A DNA stretch of 64,000 nt, from assembly GCA_946222885.1 (NCBI GenBank), contig CAMIAK010000003.1, positions 124,001-188,000 of the forward strand, given 5' to 3'. A program made the translations under genes and the position numbers. The stretch comes from an uncultured Nesterenkonia sp. (GTDB taxonomy: Bacteria; Actinomycetota; Actinomycetes; Actinomycetales; Micrococcaceae). Shown piece after piece: positions 43,532-51,346 of this stretch (position 1 is its first letter; every line of letters starts with the position of its first letter). The notes beneath the pieces were generated by a model, which was not told the origin of the DNA, made no database searches, and saw only the letters and a program-made list of their open reading frames with translations.

Positions 43532-44382
43532 ACGTGAACGTCGCTCAAGGAACCTCTCCGGAGCAGGCCCCGCGGCGGTTCGAATCCGATCCCACGCTCA
43601 GCGGGCTGCGCTTCACCGGGGTGCTGCGCTCGGAGTTCGCCAAGCTGCTGGCCCTGCGGACCACCTTCTGGCTCTCGCTGGTCACCGTGGGTCTCTCCGT
43701 GCTGATCGCCGTGGCCGCCGGGTGGTCGATCGGCAGCTTCGAGATGCCTGCCGGGCTGGAGATCGACGAGCAGGTCTATGCGGCCACCGCCCTGATGTCC
43801 GGTCTCTACTTCGCCACCATGCTGATGGGCGCGCTCGGGGTCATCTCCATGACCACCGAGTTCACCACCGGGGCCGTCCGCTCCTCACTGACGGCGGTGC
43901 CCCGGCGCAGCACGCTCTTCATCGCCAAACTCCTGGCGCTGCTCCTGGTGGTCGCTGTGGTCACTGCGGTGAGCGTGCTGGCCGCCCATGTGGTCGGCGT
44001 CGGCTTCACCGACCTCGAGCTCAGTGCGATGTTCACCGAGGGCGACGTCCTCCACGTCTACCTGGGCCACTGGGCGGCGGTGCTGATCACTGCGCTGCTC
44101 GGATTCGGGCTGGGCGCCCTGCTGCGCAGCTCGGCGGGCGGCATCGTGGTGCTGACGATCATCGTCTTCGTGCTCCAGGTGGTCCTGGTGATCATCTGGC
44201 AGACCACCGGCGAGGACTGGCTGGAGACCCTGCTGGACTACGAATACTCCAGCCTGATGGCCACCTTCGTCACCCCCGGCTCAGCGGATCCGGAGCCCTG
44301 GGCGGGCGGCGTCGGACTCGCCGTCTGGGCAGCGATCCCCACCCTGCTGGGCTGGCTGACCTTCACCAGGCGGGATGCCTGA
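43528..44382 (+). CDS. ABC transporter permease
   Basis: A 284-aa ABC-2-type permease with six predicted helices (about 43-64, 83-106, 128-158, 171-196, 204-227, 258-276). The motif SEFAKLLALRTTFWL near the start is typical of subunits paired with such ATPases. Cargo is unknown; antimicrobial peptides or lipids are common for this family. Confidence 0.9.
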   Translation: MNVNVAQGTSPEQAPRRFESDPTLSGLRFTGVLRSEFAKLLALRTTFWLSLVTVGLSVLIAVAAGWSIGSFEMPAGLEIDEQVYAATALMSGLYFATMLMGALGVISMTTEFTTGAVRSSLTAVPRRSTLFIAKLLALLLVVAVVTAVSVLAAHVVGVGFTDLELSAMFTEGDVLHVYLGHWAAVLITALLGFGLGALLRSSAGGIVVLTIIVFVLQVVLVIIWQTTGEDWLETLLDYEYSSLMATFVTPGSADPEPWAGGVGLAVWAAIPTLLGWLTFTRRDA

Positions 44383-44474
44383 TGAGCTGCAGGGCGCAGG
44401 CCCCGCACAGCAGGACGCGGTCCAGCGGGACCGTGCACAGGACCGCCGGTGCCTCAGCCCTCTCCGGGCGGCGG

Positions 44475-44480
44475 TAGTCT
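44475..44480 (+). promoter_or_regulatory. -10 box TAGTCT, leaderless start of histidine kinase
   Basis: TAGTCT ends seven bases before ATG 44488. CGGGGAG fills the spacer but is too close to the ATG to act as a ribosome site. Confidence 0.5.
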
Positions 44481-44487
44481 CGGGGAG

Positions 44488-45885
44488 ATGAGCACCGGTA
44501 CGACGGCGGCGCCGGACGGCGCCGGGCAGCACCAGCCCCTCAAGGACTGGAACGAGCTCGGCATCGTCCGGCGCCGTGGCGTGCGCGGATGGTTCCGCCG
44601 CCACCCGCGGGTGATGAACACCGTGGTGGTGCTCCTCTACCTGCTGCTCTCGGCGGGGAACCTGGGCATCCTCTTCGCGGACCTGGGTGATCTGGGGTGG
44701 GCGATCCTGGGCATCAACCTGCTGGTCGGGGCCGCCCTGCTGTTCCGGCACCGCGCTCCGCTGACGATCACCGCGGTGGTGGCGCTGGCCGAGGCCGGCG
44801 CCCTCTACCTGTACCCCTGGCACAACGTGCAGCTGATCGGACTGTGCTTCGCGCTCTACTGCGTGGGGCTGGCCCGTGGCCTGAGGACCGGCCTGCCCGT
44901 GGCCGTGGCGGCCTGGACCTTCTCCTACCTTCCGGGCCTCAGGGGCACCGCATGGGAGCAGGAGCACGGGCCCCCTGCCCTCGCCGAGGGCTGGGACCAG
45001 GTCGGCGTCGACGTCAGCACCCAGGCCTTCCTGCTGACCACCGCTCCGCTGATGCTGCTGTTCTGCGGGGTCGCCGTCGGCATCGGGGCCGCGGTGCGGC
45101 GCGGCAGGCTCCATGAGCAGGAGATCCTCGAATGGGCCGAGCGCGCCCAGCAGCTGGCCCAGGTGGAGGAGCGCAACCGGATCGCCCGGGAGATGCACGA
45201 CGTCGTCGCGCACTCGCTCTCGGTGATGATCTCGCTGGCCGACGGGGCCCGCGTGGTGGTCCGGAAGGACCCGCAGCGGGCGGCCGAGGTGCTGGAGGAG
45301 CTCTCCGGCACCGGGCGGACCGCGCTGGGGGATATGCGCCGGGTGATCGGCGTCCTGAAGAAGGGGGAGGACGTCGCCTCTGCCCGGGAGCAGGAGCGCG
45401 GGCCGGTGCGGGAGACCCTTGAGGAGCTCTATGAGGGCTTCCGCCAGGCGGGCCTGCCGCTGACGGTGACCACCTCCGGGCCCTCGCTTCCGGATGACAC
45501 CGCCTTCGGGCTGACCGTGCACCGGATCATCCAGGAGTCGCTGACCAATGTGCTGCGCTACGGGCGCCAGGTCTCCCGGGTGGAGGTCCAGGTGGAGCAC
45601 CATCCCGGCGTCACCGAGGAGGAGTCCGAGCGGCTGCGCACTGAGGAGGGCCTCTCCGAGCAGGAGCAGGAGGCGCTCGGGATGCGCCGCACCGGCCAGG
45701 TGGTCCTGACCATCAGCGACGACGGGCTGCTGCCGGCCGGCGGGGAGCGCCGCGAGTCGGTGGGCTCCGGGCAGGGCATCCACGGCATGGGTGAGCGCGT
45801 GGCCTTCTACAACGGATCGATCTATGCCGGCCCCGGGCATCAGCGCGGGTGGACGGTGCGGGCCGTGCTCGAGCCCCCGGAATGA
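44488..45885 (+). CDS. Sensor histidine kinase, NarL/DesK type (HisKA_3)
   Basis: A 465-aa membrane kinase: about six helices (45-205) with no large external domain, then the dimerisation motif EERNRIAREMHDVVAHSL with phospho-acceptor His237, and a HATPase domain (ESLTNVLRYG; GSGQGIHGMGERV). Sensing is likely intramembrane. It follows an ABC exporter and precedes its response regulator by 21 bases. Confidence 0.94.
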   Translation: MSTGTTAAPDGAGQHQPLKDWNELGIVRRRGVRGWFRRHPRVMNTVVVLLYLLLSAGNLGILFADLGDLGWAILGINLLVGAALLFRHRAPLTITAVVALAEAGALYLYPWHNVQLIGLCFALYCVGLARGLRTGLPVAVAAWTFSYLPGLRGTAWEQEHGPPALAEGWDQVGVDVSTQAFLLTTAPLMLLFCGVAVGIGAAVRRGRLHEQEILEWAERAQQLAQVEERNRIAREMHDVVAHSLSVMISLADGARVVVRKDPQRAAEVLEELSGTGRTALGDMRRVIGVLKKGEDVASAREQERGPVRETLEELYEGFRQAGLPLTVTTSGPSLPDDTAFGLTVHRIIQESLTNVLRYGRQVSRVEVQVEHHPGVTEEESERLRTEEGLSEQEQEALGMRRTGQVVLTISDDGLLPAGGERRESVGSGQGIHGMGERVAFYNGSIYAGPGHQRGWTVRAVLEPPE

Positions 45886-45906
45886 CGCATGAAGGAAGAG
45901 GAACGG

Positions 45907-46770
45907 ATGATGCAGGCAGAGACGGACGCGCCGGCAGGGCGCAGCGGACCCATCCGGGTCATGCTCGTGGACGATCAGCACCTGCTGCGGATGGGCTTCC
46001 GGCTCATCCTGGAGGGTGAGGATGATCTGGAGGTCGTCGCTGAGGCAGCCGACGGCGCCGAAGCGCTGGAGACCATGAGGCAGCTGGAGAAGACCGCTCC
46101 GCAGGGCGCGCCGGAGGGGGTCTGCCCCGGGGTGGACGTCATCCTCATGGATGTGCGCATGCCCCGCATGGACGGGATCGAGGCCACCCGCCGGACGGTG
46201 GAGGCCTATCCGGAGACCCGGGTGATCATCCTGACCACCTTCGACCTGGACGAATACGCCTTCTCCGGGCTGCAGGCCGGGGCCAGCGCCTTCCTGCTCA
46301 AGGACGTGGCGCCGGAGGACCTGGTCGACGCCGTCCGCGTGGTCTCCGAGGGCGACGCCGTCGTCGCGCCCCGGATCACCCAGCGGCTGCTGGACACCTT
46401 TGTTCGGAAATCAAAGATTTCCGAACCCCTCGATCGCCTCGGAAGCTCCAGTGCGAGCACTGAGCTCCGCTCAGCTCAATCGGGGCCGCGTTCGACGTCG
46501 GAGACTCCCGCGGTGCCCGCCCCGGCGCCCTCGGGCGCGGAGATCGCCGCCGCACTGGAGGACGGGACGCCGCGGGAGGCGCTCACCCAGCGGGAGGCGG
46601 AGGTGCTGTTCGCCGTCGCCGAGGGGCTCTCCAATGCGGAGATCGCCCAGAAGTTCTTCCTCTCCGAAGCCACGGTGAAGACCCACGTCCGGCGCATCCT
46701 CACCAAGCTGCACCTGCGCGACCGTGTGCAGGCTGTCGTCTACGCGTATCAGACCGGACTGGTGAGCTGA
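45907..46770 (+). CDS. LuxR/NarL family response regulator
   Basis: DNA-binding partner of the kinase upstream. The receiver domain has the acidic pair DD, phospho-acceptor Asp82 (VILMDVRMP) and Lys132 (FLLKDV); the C-terminus is a LuxR helix-turn-helix (LTQREAEVLFAVAEGLSNAEIA). Two extras are unusual: a short insert in the receiver (about 62-75) and a linker of about 60 residues (165-225) with a perfect hairpin in its DNA (46403-46425). AAGGAAGAGG lies directly before ATG 45907; ATG 45889 in frame is the alternative. Confidence 0.93.
   Translation: MMQAETDAPAGRSGPIRVMLVDDQHLLRMGFRLILEGEDDLEVVAEAADGAEALETMRQLEKTAPQGAPEGVCPGVDVILMDVRMPRMDGIEATRRTVEAYPETRVIILTTFDLDEYAFSGLQAGASAFLLKDVAPEDLVDAVRVVSEGDAVVAPRITQRLLDTFVRKSKISEPLDRLGSSSASTELRSAQSGPRSTSETPAVPAPAPSGAEIAAALEDGTPREALTQREAEVLFAVAEGLSNAEIAQKFFLSEATVKTHVRRILTKLHLRDRVQAVVYAYQTGLVS
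46403..46425. repeat. Perfect hairpin inside the response regulator linker
   Basis: TTCGGAAATC (46403-46412), AAA loop, GATTTCCGAA (46416-46425). The stretch is unusually AT-rich for this genome and falls exactly in the interdomain linker. Confidence 0.85.
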
Positions 46771-46798
46771 CGGCGCCGTTCTGTTGAGACCCTCGTCT

Positions 46799-46860
46799 TA
46801 CCAGGGTCTGTTCGTCTTACCTGTCCGTATACGGAGGGGTACAGCGAACAACCCCTGGTA
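46799..46860. terminator. Nested inverted repeat between response regulator and aminopeptidase
   Basis: Outer arms TACCAGGG/CCCTGGTA (46799-46806, 46853-46860), middle arms TGTTCG/CGAACA (46809-46814, 46845-46850) and a central palindrome TCCGTATACGGA (46824-46835). It may terminate the two-component operon or bind a regulator of the aminopeptidase promoter directly downstream. Confidence 0.5.
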
Positions 46861-46869
46861 GAGCGGATC

Positions 46870-46875
46870 TAGGAT
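46870..46875 (+). promoter_or_regulatory. -10 box TAGGAT, leaderless start of M18 aminopeptidase
   Basis: TAGGAT ends seven bases before ATG 46883; the in-frame ATG at 46874 lies within this box and is rejected. Confidence 0.55.
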
Positions 46876-46882
46876 GGGGCCT

Positions 46883-48250
46883 ATGAGTGATGCCGCACCC
46901 CTGAGCACCGACCGCCTGATCGAGGATCTGAGCGCCTTCGTCATGGAGTCGCCGTCCTCATACCACGCCGCCGAGGCCGTGGCCCGCCGGCTGGTGGCGG
47001 CCGGATTCACCCAGCTGGGAGAGCATCAGGACTGGTCCGCCGCCCCGGAGACCGCCGGCCCCGGCCGGTATGTGGTGGTCCGCGACGGCGCCGTGCTCGC
47101 CTGGATCGTTCCGGAGGGCGCGATGCCGTCCACCCCGGTCCGCATCCTCGGCGCGCACACCGACTCCCCGGGCTTCAAGCTCAAGCCGCAGCCGACGCTG
47201 GTGAGGTCCGGCTGGGTCCAGGCCGGCGTCGAGGTCTATGGCGGGCCGCTGCTGAACTCCTGGCTGGACCGGGAGCTGCGCCTGGCCGGCCGGCTGGTGA
47301 CCCGGGACGGTGCGCCCCACTTGGCAGCCACCGGCCCGGTGGCGCGCATCCCGCAGCTGGCCATCCACCTGGACCGGCAGGTCAATGAGGGCCTCAAGCT
47401 CGGCAAGCAGGCCCACACCGCTCCCGTCCTGGGACTGGCCGGCTCCGCGGAGGAGGCCGCCCATGCGGATGTCCTCAGTGTGGTGGCCAGGGCTGCCGGC
47501 GTCGCGCCTGAGGAGGTGGACGGCTGTGACATCGTCCTGGCGGATGCGCAGGCGCCGGCACGCTTCGGCGCTGGGCTGGAGGGGAAGGCGGAGCTGGATG
47601 GGAGCGCCGGCGGGGAGTTCCTGGCCTCTGGGCGCCTGGACAACCTCTCCTCCGTCCACGCCGGGCTGGTCGCGTTGGAGGAGGCGGCGGAGACGGCCTC
47701 TGCCGGGGATGTGATCCCGATGCTCGCCGCCTTCGACCATGAGGAGCTGGGCTCGGCCTCGCGCTCCGGCGCCGCGGGTCCCTTCCTGGAGGAGGTGCTC
47801 GGCCGCATCTATGAGGGCCTGGGCGCCACCGTCACCCAGCGGGCGCAGGCCTATGCGGCCTCCTGGCATCTGAGCTCCGACGCCGGCCACGCGGTGCACC
47901 CCAACTATGCTGAGCGCCACGATCCGGCCAACCGGCCCTTGCCCAACCGCGGCCCGCTGCTGAAGATCAACGCGAACCAGCGCTACACCACCGACGCCCC
48001 CGGTACGGCCATGTGGGCCCAGGTCTGCCGGGCGGCCGGGGTCCCCACCCAGGAGTTCGTCTCCAACAATGACATCCCCTGCGGCTCCACCATCGGTCCC
48101 ATCACCGCCACCCGGCTGGGGATCCGCACCGTCGACGTCGGGATCCCGCTGCTGTCCATGCACTCGGCCCGGGAGATGGCCGGCGTCGAGGACCTGCAGC
48201 ACCTGAAGGAGGCGGCGGCCGCCTTCTTCACCGCAGAGCTGACCGTCTGA
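46883..48250 (+). CDS. M18 family aminopeptidase
   Basis: Cytosolic dinuclear zinc aminopeptidase, 455 aa, likely cleaving N-terminal Asp/Glu or other residues from peptides. Metal-binding motifs GAHTDSPGFKLKP, SGRLDNLSSVHAGL, DHEELGSASRSGA and the C-terminal SMHSAREM are all present, as in the M18 family (aspartyl aminopeptidase, ApeB). The length is normal. Confidence 0.95.
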   Translation: MSDAAPLSTDRLIEDLSAFVMESPSSYHAAEAVARRLVAAGFTQLGEHQDWSAAPETAGPGRYVVVRDGAVLAWIVPEGAMPSTPVRILGAHTDSPGFKLKPQPTLVRSGWVQAGVEVYGGPLLNSWLDRELRLAGRLVTRDGAPHLAATGPVARIPQLAIHLDRQVNEGLKLGKQAHTAPVLGLAGSAEEAAHADVLSVVARAAGVAPEEVDGCDIVLADAQAPARFGAGLEGKAELDGSAGGEFLASGRLDNLSSVHAGLVALEEAAETASAGDVIPMLAAFDHEELGSASRSGAAGPFLEEVLGRIYEGLGATVTQRAQAYAASWHLSSDAGHAVHPNYAERHDPANRPLPNRGPLLKINANQRYTTDAPGTAMWAQVCRAAGVPTQEFVSNNDIPCGSTIGPITATRLGIRTVDVGIPLLSMHSAREMAGVEDLQHLKEAAAAFFTAELTV

Positions 48251-48339
48251 TCAGGGGCTGGGGTGAGGTGACGGGTCAGTCCGCGCCTGCCTCTTCCACA
48301 TGTCACCGGTCCCGGTTAGTCTCGGAGGAGCAAAGCCGG

Positions 48340-48345
48340 TAATAT
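48340..48345 (+). promoter_or_regulatory. -10 box TAATAT of the rpsF operon
   Basis: TAATAT lies 127 bases before rpsF, preceded by TTAGTC (48316-48321) at an 18-base spacing. It implies a leader of about 120 bases. Confidence 0.5.
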
Positions 48346-48417
48346 GAACGGGTTGTCTGCCCGCAGCTGCGCGCGCCCGCGTGCTCGAAGCGGCGGACGG
48401 ACCACAACGCAGAAAGA

Positions 48418-48461
48418 ACCTCCTGTTACGGAAATCCCGTGACCGCAAGACCGAAGGAGGT
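48418..48461 (+). promoter_or_regulatory. rpsF leader structure that can hide the ribosome site
   Basis: ACCTCC (48418-48423) is complementary to the Shine-Dalgarno GGAGGT (48456-48461). Between them is a seven-pair hairpin (GTTACGG 48425-48431, CCGTGAC 48437-48443). Folding would sequester the ribosome site of rpsF. S6:S18 complexes are known to bind rpsF leaders in other bacteria; whether this leader carries that exact motif is not clear. Confidence 0.45.
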
Positions 48462-48471
48462 GGGTTCACTC

Positions 48472-48771
48472 ATGCGTCACTATGAACTGATGGTGCTCGT
48501 CGACCCCGAGGTGGATGAGCGCACCGTTGAGCCGACTCTGGCCAAGTACATGGAGATCGTCAAGAAGGACGGCGGCTCCGTGGAAGAGATCGACATCTGG
48601 GGACGTCGTCGTCTGGCCTACGAGATCCAGAAGAAGAACGAGGCCATCTACGGCGTCGTCAACTTCCACTCCACTCCCGAGGCCGCAGCGGAGCTCGACC
48701 GTCTGCTGCGCCTGAACGAGACGATCATGCGCACCAAGATCATCCGTCCCGAAGAGTTCAAGGTCGCCTGA
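48472..48771 (+). CDS. rpsF: Ribosomal protein S6
   Basis: 99-aa small-subunit protein that pairs with S18. MRHYELMVLVDPEVDE and the IRPEEFKVA end are characteristic. The ATG is preceded by AAGGAGGTG at good spacing; an in-frame ATG further up lies before that site and is rejected. It starts the rpsF-ssb-rpsR-rplI operon. Confidence 0.98.
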   Translation: MRHYELMVLVDPEVDERTVEPTLAKYMEIVKKDGGSVEEIDIWGRRRLAYEIQKKNEAIYGVVNFHSTPEAAAELDRLLRLNETIMRTKIIRPEEFKVA

Positions 48772-48814
48772 CCGGGCGACCCCTGGGTACACCACTCGAA
48801 AGCAGGTACAGAAC

Positions 48815-49378
48815 ATGGCAGGCGAAACCATCATCACCGTTGTCGGGAATCTGACGGCAGATCCCGAGCTTCGCTTCACCCCCTCGGGCGCTGCGGTCTC
48901 GAACTTCGTCATCGCCTCGACGCCCCGGTTCTTCGACCGGCAGGCGAACGAGTGGAAGGACGGCGAGACGCTGTTCGTCCGCTGCTCGCTGTGGCGCGAG
49001 GCGGCCGAGAACGCTGCGGAATCGCTGACCAAGGGCACCCGCGTGATCGCCCAGGGCCGCCTGAAGGCCCGCTCCTTCCAGACCAAGGAAGGCGAGAACC
49101 GGACCTCCTGGGAGCTCGACGTCGATGAGATCGGCCCCTCGCTGCGCTTCGCCACGGCGAGCATCCAGCGCCAGGGCCGCGGAGGCGGAGGCGGAGGAGG
49201 CTTCGGCGGAGGTGCTGCGGCAGGCGGCGGCTTCGGAGGGGGAGACTCCTTCGGCGGCAGCCCGGCGCAGAGCTCCGGCGGTTGGGGCAACGACGGCGGC
49301 GCGGCCGATCCGTGGGGCGGACAGCCCTCCGGCGGCGGCAGCTGGGACACCCCGGACAGCAGCGAGCCCCCGTTCTGA
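48815..49378 (+). CDS. ssb: Single-stranded DNA-binding protein
   Basis: 187 aa: an OB-fold domain (about 1-115, ending LRFATASIQR), a glycine-rich disordered linker and an acidic tip DSSEPPF, the variant of DDDIPF that binds replication and repair partners. Placement between rpsF and rpsR is conserved. Confidence 0.98.
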   Translation: MAGETIITVVGNLTADPELRFTPSGAAVSNFVIASTPRFFDRQANEWKDGETLFVRCSLWREAAENAAESLTKGTRVIAQGRLKARSFQTKEGENRTSWELDVDEIGPSLRFATASIQRQGRGGGGGGGFGGGAAAGGGFGGGDSFGGSPAQSSGGWGNDGGAADPWGGQPSGGGSWDTPDSSEPPF

Positions 49379-49450
49379 TCCTGCACCACTCAACAATCCA
49401 TTCACCATCCCGCACCCGGTGCGGGCTCCATACAGAGAAGGAGCACCACG

Positions 49451-49693
49451 ATGGCAAAGACTGACACCAAGAAGCCAGTCAAGCCCAAGGCGAACCCGCT
49501 GAAGGCTGCCGACATCAAGGTCATCGACTACAAGGACACCGCTCTGCTGCGGAAGTTCATCTCCGACCGAGGCAAGATCCGTGCGCGCCGTGTGACCGGC
49601 GTGTCCGTCCAGGAGCAGCGCAAGATCGCCCAGGCGATCAAGAACGCCCGCGAGGTGGCGCTTCTGCCTTACTCCGGCGCTGGCCGCGGCTGA
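49451..49693 (+). CDS. rpsR: Ribosomal protein S18
   Basis: 80-aa basic protein with the S18 core (IDYKDTALLRKFISDRGKI, RRVTGVSVQEQRKIAQAIKNARE). GAAGGAG precedes the ATG. It has no zinc-binding cysteines, so it is the zinc-free type. Confidence 0.97.
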   Translation: MAKTDTKKPVKPKANPLKAADIKVIDYKDTALLRKFISDRGKIRARRVTGVSVQEQRKIAQAIKNAREVALLPYSGAGRG

Positions 49694-49721
49694 TCGGACT
49701 GAGGAAGGAAAGGAACACACC

Positions 49722-50174
49722 ATGGCAAAGCTCATCCTGACTCAGGAAGTGACCGGTCTCGGCGCTGCCGGCGACGTCGTCGAGGTCAAGAACGGCTACG
49801 CACGCAACTACCTGCTGCCCCGCGGCTACGCGCTGACGTGGACCAAGGGCGGCGAGAAGGACGTCGAGCGTATCCGTGCCGCCCGCAAGGCGCGCGAGAT
49901 CGCGACCGTCGAAGAGGCCCAGCAGATCGCTGAGAAGCTGCAGGCGCAGCCGGTCAAGATCGCTGTGAAGACCGGCGAGAACGGCCGTCTCTTCGGCACC
50001 GTCGGCGCTGCCCAGATCGCTGAGGCCATCGAGGCCGCAGGTCTCGGCTCCATCGACAAGCGGACCGTCGAGATCCCCGAGCGGATCAAGGCCACCGGCA
50101 ACTACACCGCCACGGTGAAGCTGCACGCCGACGTCACCGCCACCGTCGACCTCCAGGTCGTCGCTGAGAAGTGA
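49722..50174 (+). CDS. rplI: Ribosomal protein L9
   Basis: 150-aa large-subunit protein. The N-terminal domain has VTGLGAAGDVVEVKNGYARNYLLPRG, followed by a long helix and a C-terminal domain. GAAGGAAAGG lies upstream. It ends the operon, before the terminator at 50209. Confidence 0.98.
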   Translation: MAKLILTQEVTGLGAAGDVVEVKNGYARNYLLPRGYALTWTKGGEKDVERIRAARKAREIATVEEAQQIAEKLQAQPVKIAVKTGENGRLFGTVGAAQIAEAIEAAGLGSIDKRTVEIPERIKATGNYTATVKLHADVTATVDLQVVAEK

Positions 50175-50208
50175 TCATTACGGCTGAGGCGTGATCGCCT
50201 CGGCTGAG

Positions 50209-50248
50209 GAGAAGCGGCCCCGGGACATGGTTCCCGGGGCCGCTTCTC
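50209..50248 (+). terminator. Terminator of the rpsF-rplI operon
   Basis: Perfect 17-bp GC-rich stem (50209-50225 and 50232-50248) with a six-base loop, followed by TGTGT. It begins 35 bases after the rplI stop. Confidence 0.85.
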
Positions 50249-50284
50249 TGTGTCCGGCGTTCCCGCACCGGGCCGCGCTGCTCG

Positions 50285-50290
50285 TACAGT
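50285..50290 (+). promoter_or_regulatory. -10 box TACAGT, leaderless start of glutaminase
   Basis: TACAGT ends six bases before ATG 50297; there is no better ribosome site. Confidence 0.5.
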
Positions 50291-50296
50291 GAGGGT

Positions 50297-51319
50297 ATGA
50301 GCACACCTGCGCGAGAACACGACGACGTCGAGGAGTACCTGGCCGCGGTGCTCGAGGACTGCGGGGAGGACACCAGCGGGGAGGTGGCCCCCGGGCTGCC
50401 TGAGCTGGGGGAGGGCGATCCCCTGCGGCACGCCCTGGCGGTGGCCACCGCCGACGGCACCGAATACTCGGCCGGCGACGACGAGCACCTCTTCACCATC
50501 CAGTCGATCTCCAAGCCCTTCGTCTATGCGCTGGCCATCGACGACGTCGGGATGGACCGCGTGCAGCGGTATGTGGGGATGGAGCCCTCCGGCGAGGCGT
50601 TCAACGAGCTCTCCCTGGAGGGACAGACGGGCCGGCCGCTGAACTCCATGATCAACGCGGGCGCCATCGCGACCCATCAGCTGGTGGACTCGCAGGACCA
50701 TAACCCCCTGGAGGATGGGCCGGAGCGCCCGGAACGCACCGAGCAGGTGCGCCGGCGGACCGCACGGATCCTGGAGGGGCTCAGCGCCTTCGCGGACCGC
50801 GAGCTGCGGATCGATTGGGAGACTGCGGACGACGACAGCCACCGCAACCTGGCGATCGCCCATATGCTCAAGACCCACGAGGTGCTGGAGACCGAGCCCG
50901 AGGAGGCGGTGCTCGGCTACAACGAGCAGTGCTCGGTGCTGGTCACCGTCCAGGACATCGCCCGTATGGCCGCCACGCTGGCGAACAACGGCCTGCACCC
51001 GGAGACCGGAACCCGGGTCATCTCCGAGCACGCCGCCCGCCAGACGCTCAGCGTCATGGCCACCTGCGGCATGTACGACGCCTCCGGCGAGTGGCTGGCG
51101 CGGATCGGGATCCCGGCCAAGTCCGGCATCTCCGGAGGGATCATCGGAGTGCTGCCCGGGCAGGTGGGCCTGGCCTCCTTCGCCCCGCGTCTGGACGAGG
51201 CGGGCAACAGCGTCCAGGGCCAGGAGATGTTCGAGCGCCTCTCCCAGGACCTGGGCCTGCACCTGATGGCCGACGAGCGCCGCGACATCGCCGCATGCCT
51301 CAAGCAGATCGACCGCTGA
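50297..51319 (+). CDS. glsA: Glutaminase A
   Basis: Beta-lactamase-fold enzyme converting glutamine to glutamate and ammonia, 340 aa. The active Ser-Lys pair lies in SISK (FTIQSISKPF), with NAGAI, YNEQCSVLVT and AKSGISGGI as further family motifs. It lies just before the amide-hydrolysis genes on the opposite strand, consistent with a nitrogen-metabolism neighbourhood. Confidence 0.95.
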   Translation: MSTPAREHDDVEEYLAAVLEDCGEDTSGEVAPGLPELGEGDPLRHALAVATADGTEYSAGDDEHLFTIQSISKPFVYALAIDDVGMDRVQRYVGMEPSGEAFNELSLEGQTGRPLNSMINAGAIATHQLVDSQDHNPLEDGPERPERTEQVRRRTARILEGLSAFADRELRIDWETADDDSHRNLAIAHMLKTHEVLETEPEEAVLGYNEQCSVLVTVQDIARMAATLANNGLHPETGTRVISEHAARQTLSVMATCGMYDASGEWLARIGIPAKSGISGGIIGVLPGQVGLASFAPRLDEAGNSVQGQEMFERLSQDLGLHLMADERRDIAACLKQIDR

Positions 51320-51346
51320 ACTGACCTGCCCACCAGACGGTCCCCC

